A stretch of 64,000 bases of DNA, taken from assembly GCF_000143415.4 (NCBI RefSeq), contig NW_003314265.1, forward strand, positions 2,880,559-2,944,558, in the 5' to 3' direction. The translations under genes and the position numbers were made by a program. The notes under the pieces are model-generated. The model made no database searches. It worked only from the letters and a program-made list of their open reading frames with translations, and was not told the origin of the DNA. Source of the stretch: Selaginella moellendorffii (taxonomy: Eukaryota > Streptophyta > Lycopodiopsida > Selaginellales > Selaginellaceae). Positions within the stretch are counted from its first letter, which is position 1, and each line of letters opens with the position of its first letter. This document shows positions 56,270 through 64,000 of this stretch, piece after piece.

Positions 56270-57365
56270 ATGTCAACGGTACGTTTGATTCTACCATCGG
56301 ACGTCGAGAGGAAGAAGCTTACGAACCTCGATACGGACCAAGCTCGACACAACGGCGTAGAAATACCGGAGAAGCACAGGTGAGTGCATAAAGCCGTCAT
56401 AGCGTGTTCTAAATCTAATAGTTTTGCTTGATTCTCTACAGCCTCCGTGGCTCTCGAGCTTGCTGGAAGCGCTGCAAGACTCCGATCCTGCGATTGAAAA
56501 CGACGACCTCCTTGTCATCACAGGAAACGGCAGCGTAAGGATGCACCAGGCAGCGCTTATGGAGCAAATGAGGCAGTCGGTTTCGTCGGGACTGATAGGG
56601 AGCCTCTCGACCGTGAAAAGCAGGCCCTCCGAAGATGGAAAGTGGCCCACGCAGGACCGATGGTTACGGCTGAAGAGATCCGCTCCTTCTCGAGGTTTGC
56701 CTCTGCTTATGTCAACTACATTTCGTCGAACAGGAACAGGACGATGCTTGTGAAGATCTATGGCGCTTTCACGGTGAGTTCTACTCTTTGTACTGTACTT
56801 TTGTTTAGAAGGACAATGATCTTATAGGCGCAGTGCTTTCGTCTTTGCATGCAGGTAATCTCTGGAGATGCTGTGAACCACATTGTCCTCATGCAGTACT
56901 TAAAACCTCCCGGGAACGTTGTCTCTCAATACCAGCTCAAGCCGTTTGGCAGTAAGATGGAGCCTGTCTACTTAGCAGGGCTCGAGTATCTCAGGTTCGA
57001 GGAGATTGTCAAGCGAGACACGCAGTTTCTCCAGGTAACATACACGTTTCCTTTCGCTTGTTTGTGTGCTTATCTTCTCTTTGTTTCTCTGGCCCCAGGA
57101 TGACTCGGTGGTCGACTACTCCTTGCTGTGCTTCAAGACGGAGAACCGAGAAGTGGTGGTGGGCGTGGTCGATTTCTTCGGCAGGAGGACACTGCGAAAG
57201 AGCTTGAAGCTACTCGTGGAGCGGCCAAGCTGGATGCGGCTAAGGCAGGCTTTGGTCACACCGTGCGTCTACCACTCGTTCATGCGCAGCAAGATCGACA
57301 TGGTGTTCTACATGTTTGTCCCAGAGATTACTTTTGTTTCTGGTAGAGAGATCAGCGATCACTAA
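56270..57365 (+). CDS. FAB1/PIKfyve-like phosphoinositide-kinase domain protein, isolated and divergent
   Basis: Resembles the C-terminal catalytic lobe of FAB1-type PIP 5-kinases, which phosphorylate PI3P on endosomes; the large FYVE and chaperonin-like parts are absent. Exons 56442-56773, 56855-57034 and 57099-57365 join in phase; a leader exon at 56270-56379 (MSTVRLILPSDVERKKL) precedes them. Family blocks: RTMLVKIYGAFTV, SQYQLKPFGSK (where kinases have DLKGS), RFEEIVKRDTQFLQ, SVVDYSLLCF (MDYSLL), VVVGVVDFFGRRTL (IID motif) and FYMFVPEITF. The DLKGS aspartate is replaced by Gln, so catalysis is doubtful. In exon 56442-56773 two protein-like frames meet near 56602 (GLIGSL then DREKQALRRWK), so one small shift or an unseen splice is involved. 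May be a pseudogene or an active-site-dead relative. Confidence 0.6.
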
Positions 57366-58145
57366 AAGCTGTGCTTACTAGAAATTGCCCAGCAAATGCT
57401 GGCCGGATGCAAAGCCCAACTCTGGAAATTTAAACACGTCAACATAAAGCTGTGGGAAGATGAAAAAGCTAGTCTAGGAATGAATGTAAGCTCAAGCAAA
57501 AGATCACCATCACACACATTTTTCCAAAGACAACAGACATACCCCGAGCATACCATCTGCATCTAGCCACGTACCTTCCTCCTCTCAAGATCAATCTCCT
57601 CCAACTGACTCTCTAAGTGCATTGCTGATGGAGGAGGCTACACGAATCCCAGCCAATATGGGGCATGGGAATCTTTTCTCCTGCGCTTCTTGCAGTCATA
57701 TCCAATGTCAAAATATCCCAAAACACATCCTCTGCTTGCCTTCCAATCACAACACCAATATCTCTACATCATCTCGATCGGATGGGGCTGATTAGAGTGC
57801 TGATCTGGTTGCCATGGAAACCAAGAGATATTCAAAGCTTACGAACACAAAGTTGACTTAATCGCCTGAGAGGAGGAAGGCCTACCATTTATCGCCCAAG
57901 TCCATAAAAACAGAATTCTGCCATTAGATGAAGGGACTGTAAGTCATGCACGCCTTGCCACCTTGCTAACATGGTGGAGTATTCATTCAACTTGTCTAAA
58001 CTTTTTTGGTAGGGTTGGCAAAAAGGGAGCCAGCCAAGACAGTTCACTAAAGAATATTTTGTTATAATATGTACTACAATTATTTTTTGAATATGCTAAG
58101 AATATTTTTGTGTAATAAATAAATATTAGAAAATATTTCAATATA
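57366..58145. other. Spacer with unassigned coding-like text
   Basis: At 57366-57500 the plus strand reads LLEIAQQMLAGCKAQLWKF and KLWEDEKASLGMNVSSSK, and at 57860-58050 GLPFIAQVHKNRILPLDEGT and TLLTWWSIHSTCLNFFGRVG. The pieces are in different frames with stops between. They look like decayed coding sequence, but no family was recognised. Confidence 0.35.
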
Positions 58146-58319
58146 TGAGTGCATGGAATATAGAAAGGGAATACAGAAAATGTGTATATCAATTAGCCCA
58201 AAAACCCTAGCTTATATACAAGAGTGAGTGGTTTGGATTGAAACCAATTCAATAACTACCAAAATCTTATTATGCTAATATTAGTATATGGCATTGTAGC
58301 CATACATTTGGACCTCACA
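58146..58319 (-). repeat. 3' LTR of gypsy copy 3
   Basis: 174 nt. Pairs with 61731-61904; differences between the two are mostly transitions. Confidence 0.9.
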
Positions 58320-59146
58320 TTATCTCCTCCTCTCGGAATAATGAAAGACTATCAGGATTCTTTTGTAGATAGGGGATCTGAAGGAACATTAAGAGGAGGC
58401 ATTGGTAGATTTGTAGGTGGTGTCAGTTGTTCTTGATCCCTTTATACGAAGTGTTTCAACTATTGTACATGCACAATTTTTGGAGGATCGGCCTGTTAGA
58501 TGTAATGCCAAACCTCATAAATTTGTGATCCAACTTACCACAACACCTGACATGGTCCTTTCCATTAAGCAAAGAACCCTTTAGATAAATTATATATTGT
58601 ATACTCCGCAAGTGGACGATGATGGGAGTTGTAGTGCTGTTGTTGTCCCATTTGTACGTGGCTTGAGTGTTCAGCAGACTCTGCTTGGACAAGTGGAAGA
58701 ATGCTCATCAAATACTGATCCCACAATTTAGCATCAACAAGTTATGGCAATCGTGAAAGTAAACTCAACTTTGTTGGTAAAATTGGATTATGATTATATA
58801 AGAGTTTATATGGTGAAGCATCAACAAAACTCTACACCCTTATAACATATGCATATTAAAAAGATGGTAAATAACAATTCTAATTCGAATGTTAAAAGTT
58901 CATGTACTTTGCAATCATTCCTTTGAATGTCTGAATGAGCCATTCCACTAAATTGTTTAACTATGGATGATAAACACTCGTGAAAGTGTGGCGTATCCCC
59001 AATCAAGACGTCAAAACATGAAATGCCTCAACTATAAATGCCAGACTATTATCCGAAAAAATCCGCTCCAGACAAAAATGTTGGAACAACACTTTATTGA
59101 GGAGGAAGTATCCAAAAACAGTTGTAGAGGTGCTACCAACTTCCAT

Positions 59147-59709
59147 CTAATGAGTCAAATAGTTAGAAACAATAATAATATATTTATTGCCAAGAGTCGA
59201 TCGTGAAAAAGGTCCCATAAGATCAAATGCTATCAATTCAAATGGATGGGAAACTACAATTGACTCTAACCGTCCACATAGGAGGGGGGGGGGATGTATT
59301 ATGAGCTTGGCACCAAATGCAACTATGCAAATATTGGATAACATCACATTGCAGCTTTAGCCAATAGAAAGATTTGTGTAGCTTCTCGGTCATACAACGA
59401 CGTCCATATACCCATCCAAAACAGAAGAATTATGGTAAGTATGGAGAAACCATGGAATAAAGATGGAAGGCACCACCAGTCGTAAATGATCATCAAGATC
59501 CAACCCCACAAAATAAATAAGGCCATGTTCAAGGTGATATTGAGAATATAAATGTTAGAATGGCAAGTCATTAACAAGTGATGCAAGATTTTCAAAATCA
59601 TCTTAAAACCTTTGAATCCATGGCTCAATCTTTTAAGCCTTGCGAACTTCATCAAGAGAAGATAGATATTTCTTTGCACCTTGTGGACATTGAATGTTAA
59701 GTATAACAA
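59147..59709 (-). pseudogene. Integrase region of gypsy copy 3
   Basis: The catalytic-core start ELIAFDLMGPFSRSTLGNKY, with the first catalytic Asp, is clear at about 59250-59190. A remnant of the upstream zinc-binding region lies at 59400-59340. Frames are broken on both sides. Confidence 0.75.
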
Positions 59710-60091
59710 CTATCGACGGCACAGAATCCTCGTCTAAAAAATTCACAGATGCTGGAACAACAGACTTGTTAGAAACATGATAAGAAAGTGAAGAAGGAAG
59801 AAGAGCTCGAGAAAGGACATCAATATCAATTATAAAACTCCCTGGGCGATGAACAATATCAAAATCATATATTTGAAACTTTAAAGCCCATCGAGCAATA
59901 CGACCAACTAAGTTCTTCCACTTTAATAAAGAAGTAATGGTAGCATAATCACCTTTTAGTAACATTCGAAAACTATGTAGATATGCATGAAGTTTCTCGA
60001 AACCCTAGACTACTGCTAAACACTCCTTTGTTGTGGAGTAGTTCACTTCCATTGGTTGTAATATACGACTTATATATGCAATGGGATGGTG

Positions 60092-60652
60092 CTAACTAAG
60101 CACACTCGAGGTCCTTTGCATCAACACTCCTCCAAGATTAATATCAGAAGTATCCACACACAAAATGAACGGCTGAGTGTAGTTAGGATATACCAAAACT
60201 GGAGGAGTCGTCAATAGCTTTTTGAGATTCATAAACGCCCATTCACAATCCAGAGACCAAATGAATGATGACGTTGATGACTTCAGCAATGTTCGCAATC
60301 GTGTGGTTTGATCAGAAAGATGATCCATAAAACAACCGAGATACTACACCTTGCCCAGGAAGCGCTGCACATCATTCACACACTTCGAAGTAAGAAACTT
60401 TAGAACAATCACAAGTTTATCAAAATCAACTTGTAAACCCTCACGAAAAATATAGTACTTAAGATAACTCGTGTTCTTAAACCCAAACACGCATTTTGAC
60501 CGCTTCAGCTTTAAACTAACATTTCGTAGCCAATATAACACTTTACAAACATTAGGGACATGTTCCTCCCACGTCCCTTCTAAGTGGATTAAAACATTAT
60601 CAATGAAGTCAGCAGTCACCTCTGGCACATAGTAAAGAACTTTGTCCATCAT
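60092..60652 (-). pseudogene. RT C-terminus and RNase H start of gypsy copy 3
   Basis: 60652-60344 carries FIDNVLIHLEGTWEEHVPNV, the YxDD-box region with the second Asp replaced by Asn, then LKLKRSKCVFGF and the thumb region. 60328-60092 has FIWSLDCEWAFMNLKKLL and FILCVDTSDINLGGVLMQ, the RNase H entry with its catalytic Asp. Confidence 0.8.
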
Positions 60653-61730
60653 TCGCTAGAAAGTTGCTAAAGCATTATTTAAACCAAATGGTATCACCAA
60701 AAACTCATATAAACCAAATAGTGTATGAAAAACAGTTTTAAGAATATTTTCTTTGGTTATCAATACTTGCTAGTACCCAAAAACAAAATCTAGCTTGATG
60801 AAACAACAACTTCTCCTCAGACAATCTAAAAGATCAACAATGTGAGTAAAAGGGTACACATTTGGGATTGTCACTTCGTTTAATAAATAATAGTTAATAC
60901 AAAAATGAATACTCCCATCAAGCTTTGTCATAAGATGAGGTTCACATGCCTAAGGATTCCACAACTTTCAAATAACACCCTTTTCCAACATCTCATTGAC
61001 GTTTGTATGTAAAATCTTGATATCTTTAAGTAACTAATCACGAACAAGAACCTTGATTGAATGAACATCCCTAACATTCTTAGCTTGATTCGCTCCAACA
61101 TATTTGGCTCCACACGAAGCAAAAGGTTTTGAAAATGAACACCAAATTACATCACCAACTTAGATGGCCTTTGATGAAGATAATGCAATTATTGGAAGGT
61201 ATCATCACAATCATCGGCATATTTGAATACACATTTGAAGACGTCTGGGAGAACACTCTAATCAACCATTGTACCACTATAGCGCTATTTTTTAGAGACA
61301 CGTGAGCAACTCATGTAAATGTTAGCATCATCCCAAGAATGATATATGGCAATCACTGTGAAGTGATTGAACCAATAGTACACATCATCCCTATGATTCC
61401 TATAAAAGAACCTTGGCCAAATACAAGGATTGGCACCAAAAGCAAAAGGAGCTGTACCATGTGTCATAAATGCCACCATCAACTGAGTTTAGTTGTTCAA
61501 TTACAAGCATATAGCATTAAGCAATTGCACTAACTGTTGTTCTAGAGTTAAAGGAGGAAATTGCTACTCTGCTATGAAGATGAATGAAAAGGAAAGAGTA
61601 AAAGAAGAGAAATGAAAAAAATGTAGAAGGAAAGGGAGATCTAGATAATGCAAAAGTTAGATCTAAACTAAAATCCCAAATTCAAGCACTCCTCAGGGAT
61701 AATTAAAGGTGCCTCTCACTTCCACCAATA

Positions 61731-61904
61731 TGAGTGCATGGAATATGGAAAGGGAATACAAAAAATGCATATATCAATTATCCCAAAAGCCCTAGCTTAT
61801 ATATAGGAGTGAGTGGTCTATATTGAAACTAATTTGATAACTACCAAAATCCCACTATGCTAATATTAGTATACGGCATCGTAGTTGTACACTTGGACTT
61901 CACA
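61731..61904 (-). repeat. 5' LTR of gypsy copy 3
   Basis: 174 nt, same termini as the 3' LTR. The bases just inside (minus strand TATTGGTGGAAGTGAGAGG) are the primer-binding-site position. Confidence 0.9.
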
Positions 61905-63063
61905 ATGTAATTATTACAATTATATGTTATGTTATATAATATCACATATTATTATAACTATAATAAATTATATATCAAATCCATACACAATCCATATATA
62001 TAAAAGAATTAAGTTGCTTTCTTCTTCTCTCTCACCTTTTTTGTTTTTCTCTCTTCTCTTGTGTATGATCATCAACAAGTTTTGACATGAAAGTTGACTT
62101 CTCCTTAATACATATGTTTTAATGCTTCAGATACCTCTCCATTAACTCAACTATAACCTTCGTATGGGATGGTATATCATCAGAAACTTTCATTATAATA
62201 ACACATTAAAGCCATTGTACAATGCTAGGATCATAATTTAGTCTAAAAGCATTGCAACTATTGTGTCGAGAAGCAACTAAGAAAACCTTTTATACTACTA
62301 AAGAAGTAAAAAATACAACCACTCTCATGTAAGTTATAAATTTTTCCTTTCTAATTTGCTAGCTTACCTCGTCTATCCGACCAACACTACCTTGGTTTTT
62401 GCTAAGTTCCCTCGTTAAGGTTCCCACCTATTATACCAACTCCTACTTGGTCCTACTTGGTTTCAGCTACTCACTGCACGAGCAACGGAGCGTTAACTAT
62501 CCATCCACAGATTCCCAAATCTCTCCCAATCCCCCTCCCCGGGTTAGACTAGACTTAAGGTTCGGCTACACTCCCATAGGCATAAGCAACCAAGCACACC
62601 AAGCCTCCAGATTCCCAACATCCCTTGGTACAACAAGACTTGATCATGGGACCTTTTAAATCCCAAGCCTTGGGTGCAACACTTGCTTCGGGACACTGGG
62701 GCAAAGCATTGTGGCCTAACGACCTGGTATGGGTACTTTTACCCCCCCACTTCCATCCCGAAGGGAAGGCCTAAGCCCCTAGGAAGGGTGAGGACCAATG
62801 AGCCACAAGAGGTACTCAAGTGGGGCACCACTCCACATAAGCCGAGAGCACTGCAGTTGGTTTCCCTTTCGAGAGTGGGAGCTGCTCTTGAGCACTTCTT
62901 TGGGTGGCTTCTCTGGCACCACCCGAGTCCATGCTCACTCCCACCCAAGGCCCCTCGGCCCCAGCCTCAACCTCAAGTCAGTTTGGAAGCACCACTAAAG
63001 AGTTCCTTCAAGACTGATTCCTGGACCTCACTATCCCTACTATACTTTTGGAACCCCCTGCAG
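61905..63063. other. Spacer, AT-rich then GC-rich, unassigned
   Basis: AT-rich to about 62330, then abruptly GC-rich. The plus frame 62674-63162 stays open for 162 codons with Pro/Gln-rich text and no motif; I do not call it a gene. The composition change suggests a separate insertion, perhaps LTR or satellite-like. Confidence 0.4.
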
Positions 63064-63082
63064 CCCCCCCCCCCCCCCCCCC
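63064..63082 (+). repeat. Poly-C run (19 nt)
   Basis: Uninterrupted C between CAG and AGGAGACG. Homopolymers this long are prone to miscounting in sequencing. Confidence 0.9.
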
Positions 63083-63127
63083 AGGAGACGCACGCTTTGG
63101 GCTTTCACCCCTTGACCTATATTAGTA

Positions 63128-63338
63128 CTCGGACTCGGTCTCAGACTCGATCTCAGACCTAATCTCGGACTCGATCTCGGACCCGATCTCGGTCTCGACT
63201 TCGGACTCGGTCTTGGACCCGATCTCGGATCTCGGACTCTGTCTCGAACTCGGTCTCCGAGTCGGCCTCGGACTCGATCCCAGACTCTATCTCGAACTCG
63301 GTCTCAAAGTCAATCTTGGACTCGATCTCAGACTCGGT
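63128..63338. repeat. Minisatellite with a CTCGGACTCGAT-like 12-mer unit
   Basis: About 210 nt made of degenerate copies of CTCGGACTCGAT / CTCGGACTCGGT. All frames stay open, giving Ser-Asp/Arg-Thr/Leu-Gly periodic peptides that should not be taken as protein. Confidence 0.9.
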
Positions 63339-63793
63339 TCATCCGATGAACTCTTTGTCATTTCGGTCATGCTTTCGGGGATCCTTTTGGCCTACGACAC
63401 CTTGAGGAGTTGGTTCCTTACAACTCTACCACCCATAGGGGATGGTCCAAAGTTGAGTTGAGCTCATGAGTTGAGCTCAATTCAACACAAGTCAACTCAA
63501 GTCAACATAGTCAATAAGAAATATTACAAAGGAGATCTAAATTGAATAAATGAAGGTTCTAGCAAACTTTAAAATATTAAAATACGTAAATATCTAAGTT
63601 AAAAGTTTCTATAAGATTGAATTGTTTAAAAAAGAGAAAGTTCATAAGAACCTATCTTTTATAAAGCTATATTATTTTATTATGACAACTGTTACAGCTG
63701 TCATATTTGATTTGACTACTTAATATTTTGAATACTCTTACAGTTGTAGATACTATTCCTTCATGCAAAAGATATTTTAGGGTTCTTGAGAAG
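63339..63793. other. Spacer with no gene seen
   Basis: Contains short AGTTGAGCTCA-type repeats near 63450-63510 and is then AT-rich. Likely 5' flank of the open frame at the right edge. Confidence 0.4.
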
Positions 63794-64000
63794 ATGGGAA
63801 GCAAGGAAAATACAAGATCTGTGAGTAAGAGTTGTAGTGCAAAGGAATGTGAAAATGTTAATTTTATTTCACTACCACAATCTCCATATTACACTCCTGG
63901 TCCTTATTACCCATTTGGGAATGTGGAGACCACTATCACGATTGATAAAAATGCTCCTGTTACTTCTGAAACAACAGTCCAGAGCAAGAGAAATGAAGAA
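63794..64000 (+). CDS. Open frame running off the right edge, unidentified
   Basis: ATG at 63794 and 69 codons with no stop up to the last base. It begins MGSKENTRSVSKSCSAKECE and contains a Pro/Tyr-rich stretch SPYYTPGPYYPFGN. It sits in AT-rich surroundings yet has no stop, which is mildly unusual. Could be the first exon of a gene or part of a transposable element; no family recognised. Confidence 0.35.
   Translation, partial: MGSKENTRSVSKSCSAKECENVNFISLPQSPYYTPGPYYPFGNVETTITIDKNAPVTSETTVQSKRNEE

Larger units (their letters stand above)
58146..61904 (-). mobile_element. Ty3/gypsy retrotransposon, copy 3, with both LTRs
   Basis: LTRs at 61731-61904 (5') and 58146-58319 (3'), 174 nt each, TG..CA ends when read as TGTGA...CTCA. 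A purine tract (GAGAGGAGGAGA on minus) abuts the 3' LTR at 58320-58336. Flanking 5-mers ATATA and ATGTA differ by one base and could be a target-site duplication. Internal order on the minus strand: gag (61570-61080), RT (61050-60340; catalytic box reads FIDNV where YIDDV is expected), RNase H (60328-59633; CVDTSDINLGG, RIARWALKFQIYDF, DVLSRALL), integrase (59709-58800; FDLMGPFSRSTLGNKYI). The zinc knuckle and protease are deleted: at about 61070 the text jumps over a stretch equal to about 450-1550 of copy 1. Non-autonomous and dead. Confidence 0.92.

Noticed and set aside
62674-63461. Open frames over the GC-rich island and minisatellite as a gene
   Set aside because: Open in several registers because the repeat unit lacks stop triplets; peptide is Leu-Gly or Ser-Arg periodic.
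1-64000. CRISPR arrays, operons or bacterial promoters
   Set aside because: Introns, LTR elements and plant families show a eukaryotic nuclear locus; no spaced identical repeats of CRISPR type were seen.

Overview
The window looks like nuclear DNA of a land plant with a compact genome, and a lycophyte such as Selaginella is the best guess. The genes are plant families (WRKY, RALF, RBOH, PLS-class PPR, ABCC, PDX3-type fusion, REF/SRPP). They lie close together, are GC-richer than their surroundings and have many introns of about 45-85 nt. The spacers are very AT-rich and hold decayed Ty3/gypsy elements. The species is inferred, not shown. All calls come from reading the sequence by eye; no database was searched.

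Layout. 1-2480: 5' end of a minus-strand gypsy element that runs off the left edge. 4.1-22.5 kb: a mosaic built from three copies of one gene block, PPR - RBOH - APC11. Copy A (4.1-6.5 kb, plus) keeps the PPR gene, copy B (16.4-11.8 kb, minus) keeps the NADPH oxidase RBOH, and copy C (21.6-22.5 kb, plus) keeps APC11; the other members survive only as fragments. A GMC oxidoreductase (8.7-10.4 kb), a 231-nt assembly gap and a second gypsy copy (17.7-21.3 kb) lie between them. 22.5-28.1 kb: CPSF160, head-to-head with APC11 and 64 nt apart. 28.2-34.4 kb, minus strand: a glycerophosphodiester phosphodiesterase, a PDX3-like fusion (NAD(P)HX epimerase plus pyridoxamine-phosphate oxidase) and a second PPR gene; a decayed tandem copy of the last two lies at 35.7-36.5 kb. 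37.3-39.0 kb: a group IIc WRKY factor with W-boxes upstream. 43.6-51.8 kb, minus strand: a RALF peptide, an ABCC1/2-type transporter and an FSH1/OVCA2-type hydrolase. 52.5-57.4 kb: a TMEM97-like protein, an REF/SRPP-like protein with a one-base frame break, and an isolated FAB1-like phosphoinositide-kinase domain preceded by five repeated micro-exon-like units. 58.1-61.9 kb: a gypsy element with both 174-nt LTRs. 62.3-63.4 kb: a GC-rich island with a poly-C run and a 12-mer minisatellite, followed by an open frame leaving the right edge.

There is no operon logic, as expected for a plant nuclear locus. The main stories are local duplication followed by loss of different members in different copies, and a very small exon: the APC11 gene reads through as the family's 84-residue protein only if a single-nucleotide exon at 22349 is included, the architecture reported for Arabidopsis APC11.
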